Assembly (NCBI RefSeq): GCF_001983165.1
Contig: NZ_MNPU01000007.1
Coordinates: 106,967-170,966 of the forward strand
Length of the DNA stretch: 64,000 nt
Direction: 5' to 3'
From: Pseudomonas gessardii
Lineage (GTDB): Bacteria; Pseudomonadota; Gammaproteobacteria; Pseudomonadales; Pseudomonadaceae
Positions 17,199-27,310 of the stretch are shown here, piece after piece. The position numbers and the translations under genes were made by a program. The notes beneath the pieces were generated by a model. It was not told where the DNA came from. It did no database searches and saw only the letters and a program-made list of their open reading frames with translations. The first letter of the stretch is position 1. Every line of letters begins with the position of its first letter.

Positions 17199-18043
17199 AA
17201 AAGTTACTGCTGCCACTGTTTGCCGTCGCCTTACTGGCCGGCTGCGATAAGAAGGCCGAAGAGCCTGTAAAACCTGCGGCTGTCAGCTACATCGACAAGA
17301 TCAAGGCCCGCGACAAGCTGATCGTCGGCGTGTTTACCGACAAACCGCCGTTTGGCTTTGTCGATGAAGCCGGGCGCTACGTGGGCTTTGATACCGATAT
17401 CGGCCGCCGGTTTGCCAAGGACCTGCTGGGCGACGAGAACAAGGTCGAGTTCGTGGCCGTGGAGCCGGCCAGCCGTATCCCGTTTTTGCAGAGCGACAAG
17501 GTTGACCTGATCCTCGCCAATATGACCGTGACCCCGGAGCGCAAGGAAGCGGTGGAGTTCACCAACCCCAACCTGAAAGTCGCGGTCCAGGCCCTGGTGC
17601 CTAATGACAGCACGGTGAAAAGCCTCGACGACCTGGCGACCCGCACCACCATCGTCACCACCGGCACCACGGCTGATATCTGGCTGACCAAGAACCACCC
17701 GGACTGGAAACTGCTCAAGTTCGAGAAAAACTCCGAGTCGCTGCAAGCCCTCTCGGCTGGGCGTGGCGATGCCTATGCGCAAGATAACCTGGTGCTGTTC
17801 AGCTGGGCCAAACAGAACCCGGGCTATCGCGTGCTGGAAGAGAAACTGGGCGACGAAGCGCCGATTGCACCGGCGGTGAAGAAGGGCAATATCGAACTGC
17901 GCGACTGGGTGAATGCCGAGTTGGCCAAGTTGGGTGAAGAGCAGTTCTTGCTCAAGCTGTATGACCAGTACGTGCGCAAAGAACTGAGCGATGAGACCAA
18001 GCCTGAGAGTGTGATTGTTGAAGGGGGTAAGTGGCAGGGTTGA
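17195..18043 (+). CDS. Amino-acid-binding lipoprotein of the ABC importer
   Basis: This 282-residue family-3 solute-binding protein has a lipobox, ALLAGC with Cys16, so it is probably membrane-anchored. The binding core includes IVGVFTDKPPFGFVDEAGRY and VDLILANMTVTPERKEAVEF, typical of polar amino acid receptors such as FliY/GlnH. It is last in the operon. Promoter words shared with the sulfur genes hint at cystine or a related compound, but specificity is not readable. Confidence 0.88.
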   Translation: MKKLLLPLFAVALLAGCDKKAEEPVKPAAVSYIDKIKARDKLIVGVFTDKPPFGFVDEAGRYVGFDTDIGRRFAKDLLGDENKVEFVAVEPASRIPFLQSDKVDLILANMTVTPERKEAVEFTNPNLKVAVQALVPNDSTVKSLDDLATRTTIVTTGTTADIWLTKNHPDWKLLKFEKNSESLQALSAGRGDAYAQDNLVLFSWAKQNPGYRVLEEKLGDEAPIAPAVKKGNIELRDWVNAELAKLGEEQFLLKLYDQYVRKELSDETKPESVIVEGGKWQG

Positions 18044-18070
18044 TCCCCTGCCTCTGTGTTGTTTGATCTA

Positions 18071-18151
18071 CCGCCATCGCGAGCAAGCCCGCTCCCACAT
18101 TTGATTTGTGAATACATTCAAATGTGGGAGCGGGCTTGCTCGCGATGGCGG
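18071..18151. repeat. Inverted REP pair
   Basis: Two REP copies lie in tail-out orientation (CTCCCACATTTG facing CAAATGTGGGAG) between the binding-protein gene and the convergent ATPase gene. Confidence 0.88.
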
Positions 18152-18166
18152 CAGTACAGGCGCCGC

Positions 18167-19327
18167 TTACTGAGGCCAATGCCACGCCGGCTCATCCAAC
18201 ACCCGCTGCCCCACAATCTGCGTCTGGCCCATCACCTTCTCCAGCACAATCGAATGGCATCCCTCGTCCTGCTGCAACGCCGCGATCAAGCGGCTGGCAT
18301 GGGACACCACCCACACCTGGCATTGCTTGGATGCCTGGATGATCAGGCGCGCCAAGGCCGGCAACAGGTCCGGGTGCAGGCTGGTTTCCGGTTCGTTGAG
18401 GACCATCATCGTCGGCGGGCGTGGGGTCAGCAGCGCGGCGATCAGCAGTAGGTAGCGCAAGGTGCCGTCCGAGAGTTCCGCCGCCGACAGTGGGCGCAGT
18501 AAGCCTTCCTGATAGAACTCAATGGCGAAACGCCCACCCTGCAACGGCTCGATATGCAAACGCGCGCCGGGAAATGCATCGCTCACCGCCTGCTGCAAGG
18601 CCTCGGGGTCGCCGATTTCGCGGATGGTCTGCAACGCGGCTGCCAGGTCGCGGCCATCGTGATGCAACACCGGCGTGCGCGTACCCAGTTGCGGTAGGCG
18701 CACCGGTGCATCGGCGTCGCTGCGAAAGTGATCGTAGAAGCGCCAGCCGCGAATGCTTTCGCGCAGTGTCAGGACTTCCGGCGAGCCGCGCAGGCTGCCG
18801 ACCTGATCGAACAGGCTGTGGTAGTTGGGCGTGTGCTGGGCCAGCACCTCCCAGGCCCGTCCGTCGCGGGCGCGTACCATCGGCCCGGAGCGCTGCACCA
18901 GCAGGCTGGCCGGGCGATAGACGTGGCCGGCCCAGATGCATTCTTTTTTGATCTCGGGGTCCAGGGAAAAATACGACTCGCTGGGTTCTGGCAGGCCGAG
19001 GGAGATCGCATAGCTGAAATCCTCCCCGGCAAACCCCAGGCGCAAGCGCTTGGCGCCGCTGCGTACGCTCGGTTCCACCGGCACCTCGCCGTTGTGCATG
19101 CGCCGGCTGATGCTTTCGGGGCCGGCCCAGAAGGTCGAATCCAGGCCGCCTTCGCGGGCCAGGGCATTGATCACCCCGCCCTGGGCGGTTTCTGCCAACA
19201 GGCGCAAGGCACGGTACAGGTTGGATTTGCCGCTGCCATTGGGGCCGGTGATCAGGTTCAGCCGATCCAGCGGCACTACCAATTTATTGATCGAGCGGTA
19301 ATTGGCCACCGCTAAGGTCTTAAGCAT
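18167..19327 (-). CDS. RecF/OLD-like AAA ATPase
   Basis: The 386-residue ATPase starts MLKTLAVANYRSINKLVVPL at the ATG at 19327; a longer in-frame start at 19357 is less likely. Walker A is ITGPNGSGKSNLYRALRLL. The C-terminal half carries the ABC-type signature LSDGTLRYLLL, Walker B TMMVLNEPETSLHPDL and a switch His in VVSHASRLIAAL. This is the SMC/RecF-like architecture of the COG4637 group. No nuclease or TOPRIM domain is fused. Relatives occur alone in genomes and also in some defence loci, but no partner is adjacent here. Function is unknown. Confidence 0.82.
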   Translation of the reverse strand: MLKTLAVANYRSINKLVVPLDRLNLITGPNGSGKSNLYRALRLLAETAQGGVINALAREGGLDSTFWAGPESISRRMHNGEVPVEPSVRSGAKRLRLGFAGEDFSYAISLGLPEPSESYFSLDPEIKKECIWAGHVYRPASLLVQRSGPMVRARDGRAWEVLAQHTPNYHSLFDQVGSLRGSPEVLTLRESIRGWRFYDHFRSDADAPVRLPQLGTRTPVLHHDGRDLAAALQTIREIGDPEALQQAVSDAFPGARLHIEPLQGGRFAIEFYQEGLLRPLSAAELSDGTLRYLLLIAALLTPRPPTMMVLNEPETSLHPDLLPALARLIIQASKQCQVWVVSHASRLIAALQQDEGCHSIVLEKVMGQTQIVGQRVLDEPAWHWPQ

Positions 19328-19479
19328 CGAGGGCGTTCCGGGCCGGCATGGAGCCACATCTTATCGTGTAGAAGAACACCACCGCAGGCCTGCAAATCAC
19401 TTAGGCGAAGGCGGAACCCTGAACTAAGCTCACAGTCGCATACACACTGGCACGTCAGTATCACGCGAAAGGAGCCTGC

Positions 19480-20583
19480 ATGGGCGGTCCCACCTCAACA
19501 GTTATTTGTGGCGTAGCCCTGCTGGCATTGCTCAGCGGCTGTGGCCAGGAAAAACCTGAGCCCAAGGCCCACTCCAGGGTGTTTGTGCAAACCGTGCAAC
19601 CGGTCGATTTTGCCGCGGCGGTGACCCTGACCGGGGATATCCAGGCGCGGGTGCAGACCGATTTGTCGTTTCGCGTGGGCGGTAAGATTATCCAGCGCAT
19701 GGTCGATGTGGGTGACCGTGTGACGGCCCGGCAAGTGCTGGCCAGGCTCGATCCCAAGGATTTGCAGACCAATGTGGATTCCGCCCAGGCCCAGGTAGTG
19801 GCGGAACAGGCGCGGGTCAAACAGACGGCGGCGGCCTTTGTGCGCCAGGAAAAACTCCTGCCCAAGGGCTACACCAGCCGCAGCGAATACGACGCCGCCC
19901 AGGCCGCGCTGCGCAGCAGCCAAAGCGCCCTGGCGGCGGCACAGGCGCAGTTGGCCAATGCCCGCGAGCAACTGGGCTACACCGCGTTGATCGCCGAGGC
20001 GCCGGGGGTGATTACCGCGCGCCAGGCCGAAGTCGGCCAGGTGGTGCAGGCCACCGTGCCGATTTTCAGCCTGGCCCGCGACGGCGAGCGCGATGCAGTG
20101 TTCAACGTCTACGAATCGCTGCTGGCGGAGCCACCGCCGGATGTGCCAATCACCGTCAGCCTGCTGGACAACCCGAGCATCAAGGCCGTGGGCCGAGTGC
20201 GTGAAGTGACCCCGGCCGTTGCCGCCAGCAGCGGCACGGTGCAGGTGAAGATCGCCCTGGAGGCCTTGCCCAAGGGCATGCAACTGGGCTCGGTGGTCAG
20301 CGCCACCGCCAACGGGCAAGCCAGGGCCAGCATCGAACTGCCCTGGGCGGCACTGACCAAAGACCTCAGCGAGCCTGCCGTATGGCTGGTGGACGATGAC
20401 GGCAAGGCGCAATTGCACAAGGTCACTGTCGCGCGCTACCTGACCGGCAAAGTGATCATCAGTGACGGCCTCAAAGGCGGCGAAAAAGTCGTAGTGGCCG
20501 GTGGGCAATTGCTGCACCCGGGCATGGTGGTGGAGATCGCCCAGGCGCCGGACCCGGCCCAGGCCAAGGGGGTGCAGCCATGA
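19480..20583 (+). CDS. triA: RND efflux adaptor, TriA-like lipoprotein
   Basis: The 367-residue membrane fusion protein has a lipobox in LLALLSGCGQE. Its lipoyl-type half-motif is VGGKIIQRMVDVGDRVTARQVLARLD, followed by an alpha-hairpin (about residues 100-165) and a beta-barrel domain. It links an RND pump to an outer-membrane channel. The gene overlaps a second adaptor by 4 bp and then the pump. Two adaptors before one RND gene is the hallmark of TriABC, the triclosan pump of P. aeruginosa. The symbol rests on this arrangement and the 1015-residue pump. Confidence 0.8.
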   Translation: MGGPTSTVICGVALLALLSGCGQEKPEPKAHSRVFVQTVQPVDFAAAVTLTGDIQARVQTDLSFRVGGKIIQRMVDVGDRVTARQVLARLDPKDLQTNVDSAQAQVVAEQARVKQTAAAFVRQEKLLPKGYTSRSEYDAAQAALRSSQSALAAAQAQLANAREQLGYTALIAEAPGVITARQAEVGQVVQATVPIFSLARDGERDAVFNVYESLLAEPPPDVPITVSLLDNPSIKAVGRVREVTPAVAASSGTVQVKIALEALPKGMQLGSVVSATANGQARASIELPWAALTKDLSEPAVWLVDDDGKAQLHKVTVARYLTGKVIISDGLKGGEKVVVAGGQLLHPGMVVEIAQAPDPAQAKGVQP

Positions 20584-21650
20584 AGCGCCTGACGCTGCTC
20601 CTCGCCAGCAGCCTGTTGTTGATCGCCTGTTCCAAGGAAGAACCGGCGCCGGACCCCGTGCGCCCGGTGCTCTCGGTCGAGGTGAAAGCCGAAGACCAGG
20701 CCCACCTCGGGCGTTTTGCCGGCAGCATCCAGGCGCGCTATGAAAGCAACCTGGGCTTCCGGGTGCCAGGGCGTATTGCGCGGCGCGCGGTGGATGTGGG
20801 CGCCGAAGTTGACAAGGGCGCCTTGCTGGCCGTGCTCGATCCCACCGACCAGCAGAACCAGCTGCGCGCGGCCCAAGGCGACCTGGCGCGGATCCAGGCG
20901 CAATTTATCAATGCCCAGGCCAATGCGCGCCGCCAGCAGGAACTGTTCAACCGTGGCGTCGGCGCCCAGGCGCAACTGGACATTGCCCAGACCGACCTGA
21001 AAACCACCCAGGCTTCCCTCGACCAGGCCAAGGCCTCGGTGGACCAGGCCAGGGACCAGCTCAACTACGTCGAGTTGCGCACCGACCATGGCGGCATCGT
21101 CACCGCCTGGAATGCCGAAGCCGGCCAGGTGGTCAGTGCCGGCCAGCAAGTGGTGACGCTGGCCCGCCCGGATATCAAGGAAGCGGTGATCGACCTGCCT
21201 GCCGGCCTCGCCGAGCGCCTGCCGGCCGATGTGGTGTTCCTGGTGGCCAGCCAGCTGGACCCCAGCGTCAACACCACCGCCACCGTGCGCGAGATCGAAC
21301 CCCAGGCTCAAAGCGCGACCCGCACCCGTCGCGCACGCCTGACCCTGGCCCAGACACCCCCGGCGTTCCGCCTGGGCACGGCGATCAGCGTGACCTTGAG
21401 CTCGACCATCGCCCCGCGCATCGAACTGCCTGCCAGTGCGGTGCAGGATGTCGAGGGCAAGACCCGTATCTGGGTCGTCGATAGACAACAACAGAGCGTG
21501 CAGCCCCGTGATGTGACCCTGGTCAGCCGCGACGCCAGCCATGTCGTGCTCAGCGGCGGCGTGCAGCCTGGCGAGCGTGTGGTCAGCGCCGGGGTCAACA
21601 GCCTCAAACCCGGACAAAAAGTCAAAACCGACGAGGACAGCCCGCGATGA
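20580..21650 (+). CDS. triB: RND efflux adaptor, TriB-like lipoprotein
   Basis: The 356-residue second adaptor has a lipobox in SLLLIACSKEE, a VPGRIARRAVDVGAEVDKGALLAVLD lipoyl half, a Gln-rich coiled hairpin (about 95-160) and a beta-barrel. In TriABC both adaptors are needed and are not interchangeable. The gene is coupled by 4-bp overlaps to both neighbours. It is a paralogue of the preceding gene, presumably from tandem duplication. Confidence 0.8.
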   Translation: MKRLTLLLASSLLLIACSKEEPAPDPVRPVLSVEVKAEDQAHLGRFAGSIQARYESNLGFRVPGRIARRAVDVGAEVDKGALLAVLDPTDQQNQLRAAQGDLARIQAQFINAQANARRQQELFNRGVGAQAQLDIAQTDLKTTQASLDQAKASVDQARDQLNYVELRTDHGGIVTAWNAEAGQVVSAGQQVVTLARPDIKEAVIDLPAGLAERLPADVVFLVASQLDPSVNTTATVREIEPQAQSATRTRRARLTLAQTPPAFRLGTAISVTLSSTIAPRIELPASAVQDVEGKTRIWVVDRQQQSVQPRDVTLVSRDASHVVLSGGVQPGERVVSAGVNSLKPGQKVKTDEDSPR

Positions 21651-24600
21651 AAGGGAGCTTCAACTTATCCGACTGGGCGCTCAAGCATCAGTCCTTCGTC
21701 TGGTACCTGATGTTCGTCGCGCTGTTGATGGGCGTGTTTTCCTACATGAACCTGGGGCGCGAGGAAGATCCGTCCTTCACCATCAAGACCATGGTGATCC
21801 AGACCCGCTGGCCGGGCGCGACCCAGGAAGAAACCCTTAAGCAGGTCACCGACCGCATCGAGAAAAAGCTCGAAGAGCTGGACTCCCTGGACTATGTGAA
21901 AAGCTACACCCGGCCCGGAGAATCCACGGTTTTTGTGTTCCTCAAGGACACCACCAGCGCCAAGGCGATCCCCGAGATCTGGTACCAGGTGCGCAAGAAG
22001 ATCGACGATATCCGCGGCACCTTCCCCCAGGGCTTGCAGGGGCCGTCGTTCAACGACGAGTTCGGTGATGTGTTTGGCTCGGTGTATGCCTTTACCGCCG
22101 ATGGCATGTCGATGCGCCAGTTGCGTGATTACGTCGAACAGGTGCGCGCCGAGATCCGGGCGGTGCCGGGGCTGGGCAAGGTCGAGATGATCGGCCAGCA
22201 GGACGAAGTGATTTACCTGAATTTTTCCACGCGCAAACTGGCTGCCCTGGGGATTGACCAGCGCCAAGTGGTGCAGAGCCTGCAATCGCAGAACGCGGTG
22301 ACCCCGGCCGGGGTGATCGAGGCCGGGCCGGAGCGGATTTCGGTGCGCACCTCGGGGCAATTTGCCTCGGAAAAGGATTTGGCCGACGTCAACCTGCGGC
22401 TCAATGACCGCTTCTATCGCCTGGCAGATATCGCTGATATCAGCCGTGGTTATGTGGACCCGGCGCGGCCGCTGTTTCGTTTTAACGGCCAGCCAGCCAT
22501 TGGCCTGGCCATTGCCATGCAGAAGGGCGGCAATATCCAGGAATTCGGCAAGGCCCTGCACCAGCGTATGGACGAGCTGACGGCCGACCTGCCGGTGGGC
22601 ATCGGCGTGCACAAGGTGTCGGACCAGGCTGAAGTGGTGGAAGAGGCCGTCGGCGGCTTCACCAGTGCGCTGTTCGAAGCGGTGATCATCGTGCTGGTGG
22701 TGAGCTTTATCAGCCTGGGCCTGCGCGCCGGGCTGGTGGTGGCGTGCTCGATCCCGCTGGTGCTGGCGCTGGTGTTTGTGTTCATGGAATACAGCGGCAT
22801 CACCATGCAGCGGGTGTCGTTGGGCGCGTTGATCATCGCCCTCGGCTTGCTGGTGGATGACGCGATGATCACCGTGGAAATGATGATTACACGCCTGGAA
22901 AAAGGCGAGACCCTGGAGCAGGCGGCGACTTTTGCCTACACCTCCACCGCATTCCCGATGCTCACCGGCACCCTGGTGACCGTGGCCGGGTTTGTGCCGA
23001 TTGGCCTCAACGCCAGCTCGGCGGGCGAGTACACCTTCACCCTGTTTGCAGTGATTGCCGTGGCGATGCTGGTGTCGTGGGTGGTGGCTGTGTTGTTTGC
23101 GCCGGTGATCGGCGTGCATATCCTCAGCAGCAAGGTCAAACCCCACAGTGACGAGCCGGGGCGGGTCGGGCGGGTGTTCAATGCCGGCATGCTGTGGGCC
23201 ATGCGCAACCGCTGGTGGGCGATTGGCCTGACGGTGCTGCTGTTTGCGGCGTCGGTGTTCTCCATGCAGTTTGTGCAGAACCAGTTTTTCCCGTCGTCGG
23301 ACCGCCCGGAGATCCTCGTCGACCTCAACCTGCCGCAAAACGCCTCGATCAATGAAACCCGCAAGGCCGTGGACCGCCTGGAAGCGATCATCAAGGACGA
23401 CCCGGATATCGCACGCTGGAGCACCTACATCGGCCAGGGCGCGATCCGTTTCTACCTGCCCCTGGACCAGCAACTGGAGAACCCGTACTACGCGCAGTTG
23501 GTGATCGTCAGCAAGGGCGTGGAAGAGCGCGGCGCGCTGATCGAGCGCCTGCAACAGCGCTTGCGCGATGACTTCGTGGGTGTCGGCAGTTTTGTCCAAC
23601 CCCTGGAAATGGGCCCGCCGGTCGGGCGGCCGATCCAGTACCGGGTGTCTGGCAAAGACATCGACCAGGTGCGCAAGCACGCGATCGAGCTGGCGACGTT
23701 GCTGGATAAAAACACGCACCTGGGCGAGATCATCTACGACTGGAACGAGCCGGGCAAAGTGCTGCGGATCGATATCGCCCAGGACAAGGCGCGCCAGCTC
23801 GGGCTGTCGTCCGAAGACGTGGCGCAATTGATGAACAGCGTGGTCAGCGGCGCGGCCGTGACCCAGGTGCACGACGATATCTACCTGATCAACGTGGTCG
23901 GCCGCGCCGAAGATGCCGAGCGCGGCACCCCGGAAACCCTGCAGAACCTGCAGATCGTCACCCCCAGCGGCACCTCGATCCCGCTACTGGCCTTTGCCAC
24001 CGTGCGTTACGAGTTGGAGCAGCCGCTAGTGTGGCGTCGCGACCGCAAGCCGACCATCACCATCAAGGCCGCCGTGCGCGACGAGATGCAGCCGACCGAC
24101 CTGGTCAAGCAGCTCAAGCCTGAGATCGACAAGTTCAGCGCCGGCTTGCCGGTGGGCTACAAGGTCGCTACCGGCGGCACCGTGGAAGAAAGCGGCAAGG
24201 CCCAGGGCCCGATTGCCAGTGTGGTGCCGTTGATGCTGTTCTTGATGGCGACCTTCCTGATGATCCAGTTGCACAGCGTGCAGAAGATGTTCCTGGTGGC
24301 CAGCGTGGCCCCGCTGGGCCTGATTGGCGTGGTGCTGGCGCTGATTCCCACGGGCACGCCCATGGGCTTTGTGGCGATCCTGGGGATCCTGGCGCTGATC
24401 GGCATCATCATCCGCAACTCAGTGATTCTGGTGACGCAGATCGATGCCTACGAGCAGGAAGGTTACACGCCGTGGGACGCAGTGGTGCAGGCCACCGAAC
24501 ACCGGCGCCGGCCGATCCTGCTGACGGCGGCCGCCGCCAGCCTGGGCATGATCCCCATTGCCCGGGAAGTGTTCTGGGGGCCGATGGCCTACGCGATGAT

Positions 24601-24694
24601 CGGCGGCATCATCATCGCCACCTTGCTGACACTGCTGTTTTTGCCGGCGCTGTATGTGGCCTGGTACAAAATCCGCGAGCCCAAGCACAGCTGA
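21647..24694 (+). CDS. triC: RND efflux pump, TriC-like
   Basis: The 1015-residue inner-membrane proton-drug antiporter of the HAE-RND family begins with a transmembrane helix (FVWYLMFVALLMGVFSYMNLG). Its TM4 holds the proton-relay Asp residues in LIIALGLLVDDAMITVEMM. Two large periplasmic loops and a repeat of the fold follow. Length equals that of P. aeruginosa TriC. No outer-membrane factor gene follows, so it would use a channel encoded elsewhere, as TriABC uses OpmH. No regulator gene is adjacent. Substrate by homology: biocides such as triclosan. Confidence 0.88.
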   Translation: MKGSFNLSDWALKHQSFVWYLMFVALLMGVFSYMNLGREEDPSFTIKTMVIQTRWPGATQEETLKQVTDRIEKKLEELDSLDYVKSYTRPGESTVFVFLKDTTSAKAIPEIWYQVRKKIDDIRGTFPQGLQGPSFNDEFGDVFGSVYAFTADGMSMRQLRDYVEQVRAEIRAVPGLGKVEMIGQQDEVIYLNFSTRKLAALGIDQRQVVQSLQSQNAVTPAGVIEAGPERISVRTSGQFASEKDLADVNLRLNDRFYRLADIADISRGYVDPARPLFRFNGQPAIGLAIAMQKGGNIQEFGKALHQRMDELTADLPVGIGVHKVSDQAEVVEEAVGGFTSALFEAVIIVLVVSFISLGLRAGLVVACSIPLVLALVFVFMEYSGITMQRVSLGALIIALGLLVDDAMITVEMMITRLEKGETLEQAATFAYTSTAFPMLTGTLVTVAGFVPIGLNASSAGEYTFTLFAVIAVAMLVSWVVAVLFAPVIGVHILSSKVKPHSDEPGRVGRVFNAGMLWAMRNRWWAIGLTVLLFAASVFSMQFVQNQFFPSSDRPEILVDLNLPQNASINETRKAVDRLEAIIKDDPDIARWSTYIGQGAIRFYLPLDQQLENPYYAQLVIVSKGVEERGALIERLQQRLRDDFVGVGSFVQPLEMGPPVGRPIQYRVSGKDIDQVRKHAIELATLLDKNTHLGEIIYDWNEPGKVLRIDIAQDKARQLGLSSEDVAQLMNSVVSGAAVTQVHDDIYLINVVGRAEDAERGTPETLQNLQIVTPSGTSIPLLAFATVRYELEQPLVWRRDRKPTITIKAAVRDEMQPTDLVKQLKPEIDKFSAGLPVGYKVATGGTVEESGKAQGPIASVVPLMLFLMATFLMIQLHSVQKMFLVASVAPLGLIGVVLALIPTGTPMGFVAILGILALIGIIIRNSVILVTQIDAYEQEGYTPWDAVVQATEHRRRPILLTAAAASLGMIPIAREVFWGPMAYAMIGGIIIATLLTLLFLPALYVAWYKIREPKHS

Positions 24695-24830
24695 ACATGG
24701 TCCCATCACACAAGCCTCGTAGCGGCGACGGGCTTGGTGTGGTGGGAAACGTCTCTAAATTCCCCGCGCGTGCCTTCCTGGTAACGAATTGTTTTACCCT
24801 CGCCCTTTCGTTCCCGTGAAGGCCTGCGCC

Positions 24831-27062
24831 ATGACCCTTTGCCTACGCCGTGCCTGGCTGGCCTGCGTGCTCCTGCTCTCGCCCCTGGCCGTGGCCGGCA
24901 CCGTGCTGGAAAACCCCCAGTGGCGCATCGAACTTGATGCGGCGACCCTGGCCATGCGCGTGACCCCTGCCGGCCGCGAGCCGGTGCAGGCCTCCAGCGG
25001 CGTGGCGGCCCATACGGTCAGCCAGTTGCAACAGTCCACTCAACACGCCAACTGGCAATGGGATAAAGGCGCCTACCGCCTGAGTGCCACCCTGGAGCAG
25101 CGCGACCTGGTCCTGACCATCACCGCCCGCGAGGCCGGCGAGTTGGAGATTATCCGCCAGCCTGCCAGCGCCATGGGCAAGGGCTTGATCTGGCCGCTCG
25201 CCGAGGGGCATTACATCCCCGCCGGCAATCGCCTCTGGCAAGACTTCCTGCTGGAGTATGGCGATATGAACAGCACCCAGGACCTCAGCCTGCCGTTATG
25301 GGGCGTCGATCACGAACGCTTCACCCTCAACTGGCTGCTGACCAACCCGTATAACAACCGCTTGCAGTGGCAGGCCGAGGGCCCGCGCCTGGGCTTGTCG
25401 CTACGCCATGAATTCACCGCCCTGGACCCCAGCGCACCGATGACCCTGCGCCTGAACCTGGGCGAGGCCGACATGCTGGCCGGTGCCAAACGCTACCGCC
25501 AGTGGCTGGTGGAGCAGGGGCTCTATGAGCCGCTGGCAGACAAACTGCAACGCCTGCCGGCCGGCGAAAAGCTGTTGGGGGCCAGCCATGTGTACCTGTG
25601 GGGCAATGACCTGCTGGGCCTTGGCGATGTGAGCGATTGGGCACAGTTGCGCACATTGCTGCGTGCGCCTGAGGGGTTGGGCGCGCAACTCAATGACCTG
25701 CTGGACCCTGAAGCGGCGCAGGTGGTGCAAGCCCCCCAGCCGTTCCTGGATCGCTACCAGCAAGCCGTGCTGCTCAGAGGGCTCAACGCGGCACTTAACA
25801 AAAAGGCGCGCCAGGCTTGGCAAGCCAGGGCCGAGCCCGATATGCACGCGCTCGTCGAAGGCTATGCTGCGGTCCGTCAGGCCTTGGCGGTGGCGTTTGC
25901 CAGCGCCTTGAGCACAGCCCCTGAAACCTGGGGCAGCACATTGTCCGCCACAACCCTAAAGACGCTGGAGGACAGTGGCCTGCAACGCCTGCTGCTGACC
26001 CTGGGCGAAGGCTGGGAGGGTGGGCTGTGGCACCCCGAGGCCGTGCGCGCAGGCGTCGAGGCCGGGTATTTGATGGCCCCTTACGACGCCTATCAAACCG
26101 CCCTGTCAGACACCGAAAACCCCGACTGGATCACCGCCCACCTGGGCAGCCGTGCCTATCGCGACTGCTCGATCATGTTAAAGAACGGCCAGCTCAAGAC
26201 CGGCTTCCAGAAGTCCGGGCACTACACCGACCCGCGCTGCGTACGCCCGCTGCTACAGGCGCGGGTGACGGCGGTGCAGGCCAGGGCCGGGTTCAATGCC
26301 TGGTTTCTCGATGCCTACGCCACCGGCATGCTGTTTGACAGCTATCGCTCGGTACTGGGCATGACCCAGGCGCAGAACGCCGAAGGCAATATCGACGCGG
26401 CGCGCTGGATCGCCAGCCAGCTCCAGTTGCCGGTGGGTTCCGAAGACGGCAACGCCACCACCGCCCGTGGCGTGCTGTTCGCCCATGGCATGCAAACCCC
26501 GGTCATGGGCTGGGGCGACCGCGAGATGACCCAGGACAAGCAATCGCCGTACTACGTGGGGGCCTGGTACCCACCAGAGGAACCGGCAGTGTTCTTCAAG
26601 CGCGTGCCCCTCAAAGAGCCGCTGCGCACGGTGTACTTTGCCCCGGCGATGCGCCTGCCGTTGTATCAGGCGGTGTTCCATGGCGCGGTCATCACCAGCC
26701 ATCACTGGCTGTTCGACAGCCTGAAGCTGAGCAATGTGCAGGGGGAGAACGAACTGACCCAACTGCTCTACAACGTGCCGCCGTTGTATCACCTGAGCGC
26801 TGCTACGTTGCAGCAGCGCTTGCCGATGATCCAGCGCCAGGATGGGTTCTTCCGGCCGTTGCATGAGCGGCTGGCGACCCAGGCAATGACGGATTTTCGC
26901 TGGCTGAGCAGCGACCGGCTGGTGCAGCAGACCACGTTTGCCGATGGCACGCGGCTGGTGGCCAATTTTGCGCAGGAGCAGAGGGACGGGTATCCGGGGC
27001 GCAGTGTGACGGCGCTGGTGGTGGGGGCAGAGCCGGTGGTGTATCAGTTGCCTCACCGCTGA
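24831..27062 (+). CDS. Putative exported glycoside hydrolase
   Basis: The 743-residue protein, from the ATG at 24831, has a signal peptide (LACVLLLSPLAVAG). A beta-rich N-terminal domain reaches about residue 235. A probable catalytic barrel follows, with YLWGNDLLG, AGFNAWFLDAYATGMLFDSYR and VGSEDGNATTARGVLFAHG. The FLDAYATG acid and the later SEDG stretch look like glycosidase active-site segments, and the layout recalls GH101/GH129-type endo-alpha-N-acetylgalactosaminidases. I am not certain of the family. No polysaccharide-use genes are adjacent, so its substrate is unknown. Its end overlaps the convergent small gene by 10 bp. Confidence 0.55.
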   Translation: MTLCLRRAWLACVLLLSPLAVAGTVLENPQWRIELDAATLAMRVTPAGREPVQASSGVAAHTVSQLQQSTQHANWQWDKGAYRLSATLEQRDLVLTITAREAGELEIIRQPASAMGKGLIWPLAEGHYIPAGNRLWQDFLLEYGDMNSTQDLSLPLWGVDHERFTLNWLLTNPYNNRLQWQAEGPRLGLSLRHEFTALDPSAPMTLRLNLGEADMLAGAKRYRQWLVEQGLYEPLADKLQRLPAGEKLLGASHVYLWGNDLLGLGDVSDWAQLRTLLRAPEGLGAQLNDLLDPEAAQVVQAPQPFLDRYQQAVLLRGLNAALNKKARQAWQARAEPDMHALVEGYAAVRQALAVAFASALSTAPETWGSTLSATTLKTLEDSGLQRLLLTLGEGWEGGLWHPEAVRAGVEAGYLMAPYDAYQTALSDTENPDWITAHLGSRAYRDCSIMLKNGQLKTGFQKSGHYTDPRCVRPLLQARVTAVQARAGFNAWFLDAYATGMLFDSYRSVLGMTQAQNAEGNIDAARWIASQLQLPVGSEDGNATTARGVLFAHGMQTPVMGWGDREMTQDKQSPYYVGAWYPPEEPAVFFKRVPLKEPLRTVYFAPAMRLPLYQAVFHGAVITSHHWLFDSLKLSNVQGENELTQLLYNVPPLYHLSAATLQQRLPMIQRQDGFFRPLHERLATQAMTDFRWLSSDRLVQQTTFADGTRLVANFAQEQRDGYPGRSVTALVVGAEPVVYQLPHR

Positions 27063-27310
27063 CATTGAACAATCAAATCGACAATTTGCTGGAGAGTCGT
27101 GATGTGATCCCAATCATCCTGAGTCGCTTGCAATTTGAATTGCCATTTGATCTGCATGACAAAGCAGGTCAGATCTTCATCAATGATCTTAAAGTCGTGG
27201 ATGAAGTCCGTTTGTTCCGTCACCTGGCTTCGGTCGATAAAGCCAATGATATCGACGAAAAGCTGGATCACTTTTTCACTAATCTCGGCTCTGGTCAGGT
27301 TACTTTCCAT
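27053..27310 (-). CDS. Acyl-carrier-like protein lacking the Ser site
   Basis: The 85-residue protein starts MESNLTRAEISEKVIQLFVD at the ATG at 27310. Its pattern follows acyl carrier proteins: VIQLFVDIIG, then TDFIHDF, then ITTLQQIVDLI. At the position of the phosphopantetheine Ser (DSL in true carriers) it has the acidic IIDEDLT. This is reminiscent of DUF1493-type ACP-like proteins. It overlaps the upstream 188-residue gene by 11 bp, so the two are translated together. Base composition is lower in GC than the flanks. Function is unknown; a binding partner or chaperone for the upstream protein is the simplest guess. Confidence 0.6.
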   Translation of the reverse strand: MESNLTRAEISEKVIQLFVDIIGFIDRSQVTEQTDFIHDFKIIDEDLTCFVMQIKWQFKLQATQDDWDHITTLQQIVDLIVQCQR

